A stretch of DNA of 64,000 nucleotides. It comes from Candidatus Kinetoplastibacterium oncopeltii TCC290E. Lineage in GTDB: Bacteria > Pseudomonadota > Gammaproteobacteria > Burkholderiales > Burkholderiaceae_B. Where the stretch lies: contig NC_020299.1 of assembly GCF_000340865.1 (NCBI RefSeq), positions 682,001 through 746,000 on the forward strand, given 5' to 3'. A model generated the notes under the pieces. That model was not told the origin of the DNA. It did not search any database and saw only the letters and a list, made by a program, of their open reading frames with translations. This document shows positions 40,513-51,970 of this stretch, one piece after another; positions within the stretch are counted from its first letter, which is position 1; each line of letters starts with the position of its first letter. Position numbers and translations under genes: made by a program.

Positions 40513-40547
40513 AAGGGTATGACTATTTTTATAGTTATGCCCTTTTT
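40513..40547. terminator. Bidirectional terminator after the dehydrogenase, facing rodA
   Basis: A 14-bp stem (40513-40526 with 40531-40544), two G-U pairs, TTTT loop. Five T residues overlap the right edge and four A residues the left, so it can stop transcription in both directions between two convergent genes. Confidence 0.85.
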
Positions 40548-40553
40548 ACATTT

Positions 40554-41711
40554 TTATTTATCTATGACTTTTCCTATATTCATTAATATTCCACATGCTA
40601 CACACATAGTTAATAGAGCAGATCCTCCATAACTCATGAAAGGTAGAGGAACACCTACTACTGGTAATATGCCGGTAACCATTCCAATATTGACAAATAC
40701 ATATATGAAAATCATCATAGTTATAGACCCTGCTAATAATCTAGAAAATTGAGAATTTGCTTGCATAGAAATCAGCAAGCCTCTAAAAATCAAAAGACTA
40801 TATAAAATCAACAGAAAAACACAACCATATAATCCAAATTCTTCGGCGAAAACAGCAAAAATAAAATCCGTACTGCGTTCTGGTATAAAATCCAAATGTG
40901 TTTGTGTTCCTAACATATAACCTTTGCCATATAATCCTCCAGATCCAATAGCAATAATGGATTGTATAGTATGGAAACCTCTTCCAAGAGGATCAGAGCT
41001 TGGATTTAACAAAGTACAAATTCTATTTTTCTGATAATCATGCAAAAATATCCAACTAACTCCATCTTTACATAGAACATCTTCATAATATAAAAGACAT
41101 GATATGACAAGAACAAAAGTTAAAAATATAGGAAATATTATCTTAAATGACAACCCAGCAAAATAAATTACAGAAATACCAGCTCCAAATACTAATAAAG
41201 CCGTTCCTAAATCAGGTTGTATTAATATTAACAAACAAGGAACTATTAAAATTAAAATAGCTATTAAAAAAATTTTAAAAGTTAAATGATCTTTATCTTG
41301 CACATCAAAAAAATAAGATAACATCATTGGTAAAGCAATTTTTAGAATTTCTGATGGTTGAATACGAATAAAACCTAAACTTAACCAACGAGTTGCACCC
41401 TTAACTGTTTCACCAAAAAATTCCACACATAAAAGTAAAACAATACCTAATACATAAAAAGGTATAGAAAAATTTCTTAGCAAATAAGTAGGCATAAGTG
41501 CTATTAATAACATTACAAACAAAGAGAATAAAAAATGATCAAATTGTCCCAGAAAACGATAACTAGAATAACCAGCAGCAGAATATATAACAGCCATATC
41601 AATTGCCATGAAAGCTATTAATATCAGTAATAAATAAAAATCTACACAACTAATTATCTTGCGTAATACAAAAATATGAAAATTTTTCAACCTTAATATT
41701 TCCTTATACAA
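40554..41711 (-). CDS. rodA: Rod-shape peptidoglycan glycosyltransferase RodA
   Basis: SEDS-family membrane glycosyltransferase that polymerises lipid II in the elongasome with PBP2. About ten hydrophobic helices over 385 residues. Family motifs include GATRWLSLGFIRIQPSEILKIALP, LILIQPDLGTALLVFGAG, and GLYGKGYMLGTQTHLDFIPERSTDFIFAVFAEEFG near residue 270, ending LPVVGVPLPFMSYGGSALL. Last gene of the leftward mreB-mreC-mreD-mrdA-rodA operon, 14 bp after mrdA. Confidence 0.96.
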   Translation of the reverse strand: MYKEILRLKNFHIFVLRKIISCVDFYLLLILIAFMAIDMAVIYSAAGYSSYRFLGQFDHFLFSLFVMLLIALMPTYLLRNFSIPFYVLGIVLLLCVEFFGETVKGATRWLSLGFIRIQPSEILKIALPMMLSYFFDVQDKDHLTFKIFLIAILILIVPCLLILIQPDLGTALLVFGAGISVIYFAGLSFKIIFPIFLTFVLVISCLLYYEDVLCKDGVSWIFLHDYQKNRICTLLNPSSDPLGRGFHTIQSIIAIGSGGLYGKGYMLGTQTHLDFIPERSTDFIFAVFAEEFGLYGCVFLLILYSLLIFRGLLISMQANSQFSRLLAGSITMMIFIYVFVNIGMVTGILPVVGVPLPFMSYGGSALLTMCVACGILMNIGKVIDK

Positions 41712-41725
41712 AATAGATCTATATC

Positions 41726-43579
41726 TTATCGATCATTGTATTTTTGTTGCAATAACCAATAATCAAAAATTTTACGAGCTATTGGTGCTGCTTCTTTAGA
41801 TCCCCATCCCGCATTTTCTACAATTATAGAAACTGCAATTTTTGGGTTATCTGCTGGGGCAAAACCAATAAACATAGCATGGTCTCTAAGATTTTCATTA
41901 ATATTGTCTGTGCAATATCTTCCACCTTTTAAACTATACACCTGTGCTGTTCCTGTTTTTCCTGCAACTAGATATGGAGCACTTTGGAATGATTTTTTTG
42001 CTGTGCCAAAATGAGCAACTTCTATCATTGCATTTTTTATAAAACTAATATTATCTCTCTTGAGTGGAATATTTATACTATCATCAATGGCAATTTTTAC
42101 AAAATCATCTTGGCAATTTCTCATTTTGATTGCTATATGAGGTTTTCTGTATATCCCATCATTTGCCAATGTTGCAGTTGCTTGAGCAAGCTGTAAAATA
42201 GTAAATGAATTATATCCTTGGCCAACCATCAAAGATATGGTATCTCCTGTATACCATTTTTGAAGTTTTTTATCTTTATATCTATTATATTTCCAATCAG
42301 TTGATGGCAATATTCCTCTTTTTTCTCCATCCAAGTCAATACCAGTTATCTGACCGAATCCAAATTGTTTTACAAAATCATGAAGTATATCAACATCAAT
42401 ATCTAATCCTAAAGAGTAAAAATAAGTATCAGATGAAACAACAATAGCCTTGTTCATATTTACTATACCGTATGCTACGCTGCCAGGGTTTCTGAATCTA
42501 TGTCCTTTAAATTCAAAATATCCTGGATCAAATATCTCATCTGATGCTTTTTTCTTACCAAGCTCTAAAGCAGCTAAAGCAATGAATGGTTTATAGGTAG
42601 ATCCAATTGGATATGTCCCATGTAATGCCCTATTTATTAGTGGGCAATCTAAGGAATTGTTTAGATAATTCCAACTTTCTGGATCTATTCCATCAACAAA
42701 TAAATTTGGATTAAAAGATGGTTTTGACACTAAGGCAAGAACTTCACCATTACTAGGATTAATGGCTACTAAACTACCTTTTCTATCGCCAAAGACTTCT
42801 TCAGCTATTTTCTGTAACTTAATATCAATAGATAAAAAAATATCAGAACCTGCGATGGGATCAATAGATCTTATTTTACGTACAGGTCTACCAGTAACGG
42901 TAATTTCCAACTCATCTAAACCAGCACGACCATGTAAAATTTCCTCGTATACTTTTTCAATTCCTTTTTTTCCTATTAAATCTGACCCTCTATAGTTACC
43001 TATTTTGCCTGTTTTTTCTAAGTTTTCCAGTTCCTTATCAGATATTTTCCCAACATAGCCTAATACATGAGCAGCTAAATCTTTATTAGGATATTCTCTC
43101 AACAATCTAGCTTTTAACTCTAAACCAGGGAAATTAAAATAATGAGCAGCAAACCAAGAAGCTTTATAAGCGTCTAATTTATTACAAATGGTTATAGGTT
43201 TATAACCATTTGTTTCTGATATTTTTTTCTTTAGATTTCTTATATCATTTTGGTTAAAGCACATTATTGGTTCTAGTTTTTCCAGAATATCTTTTAAATT
43301 TCCAGCTATAGCTGGAATTATATCTATTTTATAAGTGTAACTATTACAAGCTAGCACTTCACCGTTACGATCAAAAATCTCACCTCTTTTTGAAGGTATC
43401 GGAACTATAGCTATACGATTTTTATCAGCACTTTTTGATAAACCATCATGTCGACTAATCTGTAGTACCCATAATCTACAAAATAGCAAGAAGAAACAAA
43501 AAATTGCAAATGCATAACCTATTAGAACTCTAGTATAAAATTTATTCCTTTGTTGATTCGAATTATTAACATCTATCAT
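41726..43579 (-). CDS. mrdA: Penicillin-binding protein 2 (peptidoglycan DD-transpeptidase)
   Basis: Class B PBP that cross-links wall during elongation and partners RodA. N-terminal membrane anchor (about residues 15-38) and a pedestal domain precede the transpeptidase. Catalytic motifs: GSTYKPF (SxxK, Ser nucleophile), SSDTYFYSLG (SxN-like, SSD), and KTGTAQ (KTG). 617 residues, normal length. The rod-shape operon order mreBCD-mrdA-rodA is kept in full, implying an active cell-wall elongation system even in a putative endosymbiont. Confidence 0.96.
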   Translation of the reverse strand: MIDVNNSNQQRNKFYTRVLIGYAFAIFCFFLLFCRLWVLQISRHDGLSKSADKNRIAIVPIPSKRGEIFDRNGEVLACNSYTYKIDIIPAIAGNLKDILEKLEPIMCFNQNDIRNLKKKISETNGYKPITICNKLDAYKASWFAAHYFNFPGLELKARLLREYPNKDLAAHVLGYVGKISDKELENLEKTGKIGNYRGSDLIGKKGIEKVYEEILHGRAGLDELEITVTGRPVRKIRSIDPIAGSDIFLSIDIKLQKIAEEVFGDRKGSLVAINPSNGEVLALVSKPSFNPNLFVDGIDPESWNYLNNSLDCPLINRALHGTYPIGSTYKPFIALAALELGKKKASDEIFDPGYFEFKGHRFRNPGSVAYGIVNMNKAIVVSSDTYFYSLGLDIDVDILHDFVKQFGFGQITGIDLDGEKRGILPSTDWKYNRYKDKKLQKWYTGDTISLMVGQGYNSFTILQLAQATATLANDGIYRKPHIAIKMRNCQDDFVKIAIDDSINIPLKRDNISFIKNAMIEVAHFGTAKKSFQSAPYLVAGKTGTAQVYSLKGGRYCTDNINENLRDHAMFIGFAPADNPKIAVSIIVENAGWGSKEAAPIARKIFDYWLLQQKYNDR

Positions 43580-43600
43580 AAATATTTTAAAATCAATGGT

Positions 43601-44137
43601 CTACGACATATCAGATTCTGTCTGAAGACGTTTATATTTTAGTAAGACCGATCCTATAATTGGCCATATAATAGCAACAATCAACGTGTCTAATATTAAT
43701 AACCAACCAATCCAATAACCATTAATCCAGGCAATGAACAAACTTTTTATTAGCTTAGAAAAGAAAAATATTGGAAGCAAATGCAATGATTGGCTAAATA
43801 TATCAAAACATAATAGTCTTCTATGTAGAAAAAGTGAAAAGTATGCTATCAATAAATATTCCAAAGCACTACTACCCATAATTAAAGACTGTTGCACATC
43901 AATTAATATACTAAAGAAAAATGCTGTCAATAATCCTATTTTAGAAGATTCATAAATACACCAAAAGGAGATAACAACAATTGGAAGCTCCAGAAAAAGT
44001 TTACAAGGCAACAAAGAGATAATCCAAGAAACAGTTATCGTAAGGTATATAAATTGTGATTCTATAGGCTCCATTATTTTGGTATTATCAACGTTTGTTG
44101 GTATGCCTATATTTCGGTATTTCTTATTAATATTCAC
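43601..44137 (-). CDS. mreD: Rod shape-determining membrane protein MreD
   Basis: Small polytopic membrane protein of the elongasome. 178 residues with about five hydrophobic segments (from IYLTITVSWIISLLPCKLFL to LLILDTLIVAIIWPIIGSVLL). Sequence similarity in this family is weak, so the call rests on hydrophobic pattern, length and position between mreC and mrdA. The first 21 residues are polar, and an internal ATG (MEPIESQF) could be the true start. Confidence 0.88.
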   Translation of the reverse strand: MNINKKYRNIGIPTNVDNTKIMEPIESQFIYLTITVSWIISLLPCKLFLELPIVVISFWCIYESSKIGLLTAFFFSILIDVQQSLIMGSSALEYLLIAYFSLFLHRRLLCFDIFSQSLHLLPIFFFSKLIKSLFIAWINGYWIGWLLILDTLIVAIIWPIIGSVLLKYKRLQTESDMS

Positions 44138-44153
44138 CTAATACCTCTAATAA

Positions 44154-45002
44154 TTACTCGGTAATATTCCTTAAGTCAACCTGAAGCACTATGAAATGAC
44201 GATATCTTTCATGTTGAGCTAGGTTATCAGATACAGCCCTATGATAACCTGTTGATTTATCAATTTCTATTTTAGTAATTTCGGCAACGGGCAACCCAGC
44301 TGGAAATATTCCACCGATTCCGCTAGTAATTAATTTATCACCTTCTCTGATATCCACATTATCCAGCAAATAACGAACTTCTATTTTTCCAGATTCTGCA
44401 CCGAAAGATATTAGTCTCATACCATTTCTACTTATCTGGACAGGTATAGCAATACAACTATCAGATATAAGAGCTACTTCAGAAGTCATTGGTGTAACTC
44501 GTATAATTTGACCAACAACACCAGATTCGTTTATAACAGGCATTCCAGGCAATATTCCAGAATTGCTGCCTTTATTAAAAACTAAACGCCTATTAAAAGA
44601 ATTTACGGTATCGTAAAGTATTTCCACTACTACAGAAGGTTGTTGAATATTCTCTTTTATTCCTAACAAATTACGCAACTGATTATTTTCTACAAGCAAT
44701 TGAGCCATACGTGTCGTAACCTGAGCTAATTCGATTCGTTGTCTTTGCAAAAATTCATTTTCTTTTCTTATAATACTAGCTGCATTAATGTAAGAATTAA
44801 ACTGAATAACAACATCTCTTGGCGCAACTACAATCCTCTGGAATGGATATATAGCAACCGCTACTACTCTACGAAATGGCTCAATAAAACTATAATGACT
44901 ATCTACCATTAAAAGCAATGAAGCAAATATCATCAGAAACAACAACCTTAACTCTAAAGATAGCCTTTGTCTAAAAAGAGTAGGAACATCATGGGATTTC
45001 AT
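44154..45002 (-). CDS. mreC: Rod shape-determining protein MreC
   Basis: Bitopic inner-membrane protein whose periplasmic part activates PBP2. N-terminal membrane segment (about residues 17-37), a coiled-coil stretch (about 70-112; IIRKENEFLQRQRIELAQVT), then beta domains with NKGSNSGILPGMPVINESGVVGQI and LITSGIGGIFPAGLPVAEI. 282 residues. GAGGAAAC ribosome-binding site precedes the ATG. Second gene of the operon after mreB. Confidence 0.95.
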   Translation of the reverse strand: MKSHDVPTLFRQRLSLELRLLFLMIFASLLLMVDSHYSFIEPFRRVVAVAIYPFQRIVVAPRDVVIQFNSYINAASIIRKENEFLQRQRIELAQVTTRMAQLLVENNQLRNLLGIKENIQQPSVVVEILYDTVNSFNRRLVFNKGSNSGILPGMPVINESGVVGQIIRVTPMTSEVALISDSCIAIPVQISRNGMRLISFGAESGKIEVRYLLDNVDIREGDKLITSGIGGIFPAGLPVAEITKIEIDKSTGYHRAVSDNLAQHERYRHFIVLQVDLRNITE

Positions 45003-45044
45003 GTTTCCTCAATAAAACAATAAGTACACTATGAATTACAAATA

Positions 45045-46094
<1,050 letters not shown>

Positions 46095-46274
46095 CTAGCT
46101 TATTAAAAAATATTTAAAAAAAACCTATTACTGTTAAAATTCAAAAAAATTAATTATTGTCTAACCCAAAATGAGTAAACTATAATTATCGATTTTATAA
46201 TAGGTGGCCTTTTATCAGGTACAATAACAAACTACCGGATCATAGTTAACATTTTAACACATACAGAATCTTTT

Positions 46275-46580
46275 ATGACACTTGATAAACATGATATAGA
46301 GAATATTGCTAAATTAGCAAAAATCGAACTTAGTAAAGAACAGTGCGCTGATACTGCTAATGAATTAAATGAGAGTTTAAATATTATTGAACGCATAAAA
46401 ACTGTAAATAATAAAGATAGTAAACTTCTTTTGCATCCTGTATCAATACATGAAGAAATTTCTATGTTTCTGAGAAATGATAGAGATGTAGGCTGTTTAG
46501 ATAATTTTATGGAAAAGGTTATTACAAATGCTCCTCAATTTGAAGATAACATGTTCTTAGTTCCTAAAACAGTTGAGTAG
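46275..46580 (+). CDS. gatC: Glutamyl/aspartyl-tRNA amidotransferase subunit C
   Basis: Small stabilising subunit of the GatCAB enzyme, which converts misacylated Glu-tRNA(Gln) or Asp-tRNA(Asn) to the correct amide. 101 residues with the family opening LDKHDIENIAKLAKIELSKEQ and the C-terminal LRNDRDVGCLDNFMEKVITNAPQFEDNMFLVPKTVE, which is diagnostic (APQFED). Three nt separate it from gatA, the normal gatCAB order. Weak ribosome-binding site. Confidence 0.95.
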   Translation: MTLDKHDIENIAKLAKIELSKEQCADTANELNESLNIIERIKTVNNKDSKLLLHPVSIHEEISMFLRNDRDVGCLDNFMEKVITNAPQFEDNMFLVPKTVE

Positions 46581-46583
46581 ATT

Positions 46584-48107
46584 ATGACAAAACAACCATT
46601 ACACACACAATTTGAAGAAATATCATCTCTGCGTAAAGCTATTATTAAAGGTGATATAAGTGCTGTAGAATTAGCAAAAAGCTGTTTAGATACTATTGAA
46701 TCTTTAGCTGGTATAAATGCTTTCCTTGATATAAGACCAGAAACAACTATATCCCAAGCAAAAAAAGTAGATAAAGATATTTCAAATGGATTAATTAGTC
46801 CTTTATCAGGCATCCCGATTGCCCATAAGGATGTTTTTGTTACTACAGACTGGTATACAACATCTGCCAGCAAAATGCTAAAAGGATATCTTAGTCCATT
46901 TAATGCAACCGTTGTAGAAAGACTAAGCAATGCTGGTGCAGTATCATTGGGAAAATTAAATTGTGATGAATTCGCTATGGGATCAACAAATGAAAACTCT
47001 GCATATGGTCCAGTTGCTAATCCTTGGAATTATAAAAAGGTTCCCGGTGGATCATCGGGTGGTTCTGCTGCAGCTATAGCTGCAAGAATGGTAGTAGCTG
47101 CTACTGCTACTGATACTGGTGGATCAGTGAGACTACCAGCAGCGTTATGTGGTGTTAGTGGGATAAAACCAACATATGGTTCTACTTCAAGATACGGCAT
47201 TATTGCATTTGCATCTAGCCTAGATCAGGCTGGTATAATAGCAAATAATAGTAGAAATTTATTAGATATTTTAGACATAATAACAGGATTCGATGGTAAA
47301 GATGCTACCTGTTTGGAGAAATGTAACAATATAACAAATCAGCCAGGTAGAATACGTGCAGATTTTGATAAACATGCTAATAGATTTAATAAAAACAATA
47401 GCTTTCCTCTAAAAGGTATACGGATAGGACTTCCTAAAGAATTTTTTGGAAATAATCTTTCTGGCGAAATTTTAAAATCAGTGACAAAAGCAATATATGA
47501 TTTTGAAAATCTAGGAGCATCTATAGTTACAATTTCATTACCATACACTGAGCTAACAATACCAACTTATTATGTAATAGCTTCAGCTGAAGCCTATAGT
47601 AACCTATCTAGATTTGATGGAGTTCGTTATGGTCACAGAACAAAAAATTATAAAACCTTAGATGAAATGATTACAAGATCTAGAGCTGAAGGTTTTGGTT
47701 TAGAAGTGAAACGACGTATATTGTTAGGTGCTCATATGCTATCTAGTGAGAATTATGAAGATTTTTACTTAAAAGCTCAATGTACCAGAAGGATTATAGC
47801 TCAAGATTTCAAAAATGCATTATTAAATGAATGTGATGTAATAATGGGGCCAGTTTCTCAAGAAACTGCAAAAAACATTGGAGAGGACTCTAGTAATACC
47901 CTGGACTGGTTGGGTGATATGTATACATTAGGCGCTAGTTTATCAGGACTGCCTGCAATGTCCATACCTTGTGGATTCGATAATAATAAAAATCTTCCTA
48001 TTGGATTACAAATTATTGGAAATTACTTTGATGAAGGATTAATATTAGCTTTGTCTGATTACTATCAACATGTTACTAACTGGCACAAACAATATCCGAA
48101 AATATAA
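46584..48107 (+). CDS. gatA: Glutamyl/aspartyl-tRNA amidotransferase subunit A
   Basis: Glutaminase subunit of GatCAB, an amidase-signature enzyme. Ser-cisSer-Lys triad regions are clear: PIAHKDVF (Lys), [15 protein letters not shown] (cis-Ser) and [17 protein letters not shown] (Ser nucleophile). 507 residues, near normal. The channel residues pass ammonia to GatB. Central gene of gatCAB, 11 bp before gatB. Confidence 0.97.
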   Translation: MTKQPLHTQFEEISSLRKAIIKGDISAVELAKSCLDTIESLAGINAFLDIRPETTISQAKKVDKDISNGLISPLSGIPIAHKDVFVTTDWYTTSASKMLKGYLSPFNATVVERLSNAGAVSLGKLNCDEFAMGSTNENSAYGPVANPWNYKKVPGGSSGGSAAAIAARMVVAATATDTGGSVRLPAALCGVSGIKPTYGSTSRYGIIAFASSLDQAGIIANNSRNLLDILDIITGFDGKDATCLEKCNNITNQPGRIRADFDKHANRFNKNNSFPLKGIRIGLPKEFFGNNLSGEILKSVTKAIYDFENLGASIVTISLPYTELTIPTYYVIASAEAYSNLSRFDGVRYGHRTKNYKTLDEMITRSRAEGFGLEVKRRILLGAHMLSSENYEDFYLKAQCTRRIIAQDFKNALLNECDVIMGPVSQETAKNIGEDSSNTLDWLGDMYTLGASLSGLPAMSIPCGFDNNKNLPIGLQIIGNYFDEGLILALSDYYQHVTNWHKQYPKI

Positions 48108-48118
48108 GGCATAAAAAT

Positions 48119-49588
48119 ATGAAGTCTGGATGGGAAATAGTCATAGGTTTAGAAACACACGTGCAACTAGCTACAAATTCTAAAATATTTTCTAGTAGTA
48201 GCACATTATTTGGATCACAACCGAATAAACAAACAAATGAAATAGATATGGCGCTTCCAGGAAGCATGCCTTCATTAAATTCTAAGACAGTTGAATATGC
48301 TATAAGATTTGGTTTAGCTGCAGGAGCTACAATTTCAAAAAATTCTGTATTTGAGAGAAAACACTATTTCTATCCAGATTTACCTAAAGGATACCAGATT
48401 AGCCAATTTAGAAACCCTATAATGAAGAATGGTGCGATCTCTTTTTACATGGATGGAGAAGAGAAAGAAGTTAAATTAACACAAGCACATTTAGAAGAAG
48501 ATGCCGGGAAGTCCTTACATAAAAATTATAATAGTGGAATAGATCTTAATAGAGCAGGAATACCTTTATTAGAAATAGTAACTGAACCAATAATAAGATC
48601 AGCTAAAGAAGCTTATATGTATGCAAAAGCATTACACAACTTAGTTGTTTGGTTAGGTATATGTGATGGCAATCTACAAGAAGGATCATTTAGATGTGAT
48701 GCAAATGTATCTGTTCGTAAATCAGGCAGCAATATTCTCGGAACGAGAACTGAAATAAAGAACTTAAACTCATTCAGATTTTTGGAAAAAGCCATTATAT
48801 TTGAATCTAATAGACAAATTAAGTTAATTGAAAATGGTGGACATGTAATACAAGAAACAAGATTATATGACGCGGAAAATGATGAGACTAGAAGCATGAG
48901 AACGAAAGAAAGTGCTACTGATTACAGATATTTTCCTGACCCCGATCTACAAATATTAAATATATCTAACGAATACATATCAAAAATTAAAGAAAGTATG
49001 CCAGAACTTCCTTTAACTAGAATAAAGAGATTCGAATCTGATTACTGTATTTCTAGAGAGGAAGCCCTGCAGATGACTGTTAATATACAGACAGCTGAAT
49101 ATTTTGAATCTGTTATTAAATATATTCCAAAAAACTATGAAAAAATTGTTTCGAATTTTATAAGCCAAGAATTAAGCACTCTTATGAATCGAGATAATAA
49201 AAGTATCAAGGAAAATAAAATCACAAGTTATATATTAGCGTCATTAATAAATAGAGTGATTGATGGATCAATATCAAATAAAAATGCAAAATATGTTCTA
49301 TCAATTATGTGGGATAAAGGTCAATACAATATTGATGAAATAATAAAAGAAGAAGGCTTGGATCAAATTAACGATATATCAATAATTACAGAAATAATCG
49401 ATGGCGTCATATCAAAGAATAAGATTGCTGTTATGGAATATCTGTCTGGAAAAGAAAAAGCATTCAATTCATTAATAGGTCAAGTAATGAAAGCAAGCAA
49501 TGGCAGAATCAATCCCAGAGATATAAATGCTATGTTAAAACATAGCATAGAGCTATACAAGAAAGACTTGGAAAAAGTTGAAACATAA
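48119..49588 (+). CDS. gatB: Glutamyl/aspartyl-tRNA amidotransferase subunit B
   Basis: Kinase and tRNA-binding subunit of GatCAB. Starts with WEIVIGLETHVQLATNSKIFS, and continues with DMALPGSMPSLN, RKHYFYPDLPKGYQISQF, HLEEDAGKSLH, GIPLLEIVTEP and SFRCDANVSVRKSGSNILGTRTEIKN. The C-terminal YqeY-like tail domain is present to residue 489 (GRINPRDINAMLKHSI). Convergent with pyrE. Complete operon, so this symbiont probably makes Gln-tRNA or Asn-tRNA indirectly. Confidence 0.97.
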   Translation: MKSGWEIVIGLETHVQLATNSKIFSSSSTLFGSQPNKQTNEIDMALPGSMPSLNSKTVEYAIRFGLAAGATISKNSVFERKHYFYPDLPKGYQISQFRNPIMKNGAISFYMDGEEKEVKLTQAHLEEDAGKSLHKNYNSGIDLNRAGIPLLEIVTEPIIRSAKEAYMYAKALHNLVVWLGICDGNLQEGSFRCDANVSVRKSGSNILGTRTEIKNLNSFRFLEKAIIFESNRQIKLIENGGHVIQETRLYDAENDETRSMRTKESATDYRYFPDPDLQILNISNEYISKIKESMPELPLTRIKRFESDYCISREEALQMTVNIQTAEYFESVIKYIPKNYEKIVSNFISQELSTLMNRDNKSIKENKITSYILASLINRVIDGSISNKNAKYVLSIMWDKGQYNIDEIIKEEGLDQINDISIITEIIDGVISKNKIAVMEYLSGKEKAFNSLIGQVMKASNGRINPRDINAMLKHSIELYKKDLEKVET

Positions 49589-49616
49589 ATCTAAGTATCT
49601 AAGACAAAAAAGCTCG

Positions 49617-50285
49617 TTAGAGAATTCCATATGCTTCACGGTATTGTGAAATTCTCTTGCGATACTTAAACAGATTTACATCATTAATTACATTAGAAAA
49701 AATGTCGTTTAAAGAAGCTATACTAATAACCGGTATATTATAAGTTTCTATAACTTCTTGTACCGCTGATTTTCTCAAAGATATGCCTCGTTCTACAGAA
49801 TACTCCATTCTGTCAAGAGCAATTAGCATAGCGACAGGTTCTGCTCCTGATTGTTTTATTATATTTATAGATTCCCTTGCTGAAATTCCTGAAGTAATAA
49901 CATCATCTATTATCACAACTTTCCCTTTCAAAGGAGATCCTATTAATAATCCACCCTCACCATGAGATTTTATTTCTTTTCTATTAAATGAAAAAGGTAG
50001 ATCTTTATTTAGCATCAATGAATAGTTAATAGAGGTTGAGATAACTAACGGTATCCCTTTATAAGCAGGACCAAATATCATATCAAATGCAATTCCTGAA
50101 TTTAATAAAGCATTTGTATAAAATTTTGATAATTGATTAATTTTGTAACCACTATCAAAACGTCCAATGTTAAAAAAATATGGACTATTTCTTCCTGATT
50201 TTGTTTCGAAATCACCAAAACATAATGCCTCGCAGCTCAATGCAAATTTTACAAAATCAACTGAATTATTCTCCAGAGTGGTCAT
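49617..50285 (-). CDS. pyrE: Orotate phosphoribosyltransferase
   Basis: Joins orotate and PRPP to give OMP, step five of pyrimidine synthesis. 222 residues. FALSCEALCFGDFETKSGRNSPYFFNIGRF is typical at the N-terminus; GPAYKGIPLVIS, KEIKSHGEGGLLIGSPLKGKVVIIDDVITSG (PRPP-binding motif, near residue 122) follow. Complete. Divergent from xth, as in many betaproteobacteria. Confidence 0.96.
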   Translation of the reverse strand: MTTLENNSVDFVKFALSCEALCFGDFETKSGRNSPYFFNIGRFDSGYKINQLSKFYTNALLNSGIAFDMIFGPAYKGIPLVISTSINYSLMLNKDLPFSFNRKEIKSHGEGGLLIGSPLKGKVVIIDDVITSGISARESINIIKQSGAEPVAMLIALDRMEYSVERGISLRKSAVQEVIETYNIPVISIASLNDIFSNVINDVNLFKYRKRISQYREAYGIL

Positions 50286-50374
50286 ATTATAATAAACCTT
50301 TATAATGTTAAAAATAATCTATAAAATGCCAATACTAAACATAAGCTTACTATTATACGAAAAAAAGGTTAAAT

Positions 50375-51163
50375 TTGTTAAAAATAACTTCTATAAATCT
50401 TAATGGAATAAGATCAGCTATCCGAAAAGGTTTCGTAAACTGGTTAAAAATCCAAAAGCCTGATATTGTTTGTATGCAGGAAACCAGAATTTCTTACAAT
50501 GATCTTAACGATGATATTATCAATCCATTGATATACGAAGGACATTTTTTTTGTGCAGAAAAGAAAGGTTATAGTGGAGTAGGAATATATTCGAGTATAA
50601 AACCACAAAGCATAATTAAGGGCATGGGAAACAAAGAATTTGATTGTGAAGGAAGATTGATTCGAATAAATCTAGAGAATTTATCTATTATTAATGCTTA
50701 TTTTCCATCAGGAACAAGTGGAGAAAATAGACAACATGCAAAATTTAGATTCCTGGAAGATTTTGAGCTTCTTTTAGATAAAATATATTACGAGAATCGA
50801 AATTATAATCGTGAATTTATATTATGTGGTGACTGGAATATTGCTCACAAAGAAATAGATATAAAGAATTGGAAAAATAATACTAAAAATTCTGGATTTT
50901 TACCAGAAGAGCGTAATTGGATTTCTAAAATAATAAAAAAATACAATTTGCTAGATGTTTTTAGAGAGCTAAATCATGATTCAGATCAATACACATGGTG
51001 GAGCAACAGAAATAAATCTTGGGAAAAAAATGTTGGATGGCGAATAGATTATCAATTTGCTACAAATAATATTGCAAAATTAGCAATTAATTATGAGATA
51101 TATAAAGAAAATAGATTTAGTGATCATGCTCCACTTTCTATAAGCTATAATTTTAAAATTTAG
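50375..51163 (+). CDS. Exodeoxyribonuclease III family AP endonuclease
   Basis: Metal-dependent repair nuclease that nicks DNA at abasic sites and trims 3' ends, acting after Ung. Conserved motifs: ITSINLNGIRSA, PDIVCMQETRIS (Glu ligand), AYFPSGTSG, LCGDWNIAHKEIDIKN (catalytic Asp/Asn), WWSNRNKSWEKNVGWRIDYQFAT and FSDHAPLSI (catalytic Asp-His). 262 residues. The initiator is TTG (50375) with AAAGGT upstream, matching the family N-terminus MLKI. xthA/exoA orthology not decided. Confidence 0.95.
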   Translation: MLKITSINLNGIRSAIRKGFVNWLKIQKPDIVCMQETRISYNDLNDDIINPLIYEGHFFCAEKKGYSGVGIYSSIKPQSIIKGMGNKEFDCEGRLIRINLENLSIINAYFPSGTSGENRQHAKFRFLEDFELLLDKIYYENRNYNREFILCGDWNIAHKEIDIKNWKNNTKNSGFLPEERNWISKIIKKYNLLDVFRELNHDSDQYTWWSNRNKSWEKNVGWRIDYQFATNNIAKLAINYEIYKENRFSDHAPLSISYNFKI

Positions 51164-51313
51164 ATTAGAATTCTTTACAAGATAAAATATATAAGGTTAA
51201 AATCTCTAATAAAATCAATTCGTTAAATATTACCGAAACAATAAAAACTTTATTAAAATTTGGTCATTATTTGCCATATAACAATTAAACCTATCTCCTT
51301 TTAAAACTTGAAC

Positions 51314-51949
51314 ATGCTAGCTTCATTCTTTTACTCTCCAACCTTTGAAGCATTGTCTAGTGGCTTTCTTACTGGTCTTAGCCTATTTGCTGTCGTCGGC
51401 GCACAAAGTGCTTTCATATTACGCCAAGGCATAATGCGATCACACATATTGACAATATTAACTGTATGTGCCCTATCTGATGCTATTTTTATTACCCTTA
51501 GCGTATTCGGTCTAAAAGAGATAATACTATTAATCCCATGTTTTAAAACGATAGTATTAATATTTGGTATATTATTTCTTATTAGTTATGCTTACAAAGC
51601 GGCTAAAAGATCAATAAACAATAATAGTAACCTTATAGCAGCTAGTGGTACAATAATGACAAGAAAATCAGCAATAATAGGAGCTCTAGGATTTAGTTTA
51701 CTGAATCCTCACTTTTGGTTAGATTTGATATTAATAGGGTCATTATCAAGTATTTTTGGAGACAGGAGCTTGGCGTATGCTTTTGGAGTAATAGTAGCAA
51801 GTATAATTTGGCTTAGCATACTCGGCCTAGGATCACGAATGTTTGCTCCATTCTTCTCTAGCCAAAAAGCATGGAGGATATTAGATGGATTTATATCTAT
51901 AATAATGATTTTTATGGCTATATTATTAGTACTTAAATTTGAAACATAA
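51314..51949 (+). CDS. LysE/RhtB-family amino-acid exporter
   Basis: Inner-membrane exporter predicted to extrude basic or other amino acids. About 211 residues with six hydrophobic helices; SLFAVVGAQSAFILRQGIMRSHI is the LysE signature near residue 23, and GFSLLNPHFWLDLILIGSL follows. An ATG at 51314 was preferred; an in-frame TTG two codons earlier (51308) is the alternative. Substrate not determinable. An exporter kept by a reduced symbiont could carry amino acids to the host or prevent toxic build-up. Confidence 0.88.
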   Translation: MLASFFYSPTFEALSSGFLTGLSLFAVVGAQSAFILRQGIMRSHILTILTVCALSDAIFITLSVFGLKEIILLIPCFKTIVLIFGILFLISYAYKAAKRSINNNSNLIAASGTIMTRKSAIIGALGFSLLNPHFWLDLILIGSLSSIFGDRSLAYAFGVIVASIIWLSILGLGSRMFAPFFSSQKAWRILDGFISIIMIFMAILLVLKFET

Positions 51950-51970
51950 CTATAAAAAATTACATTTAAA

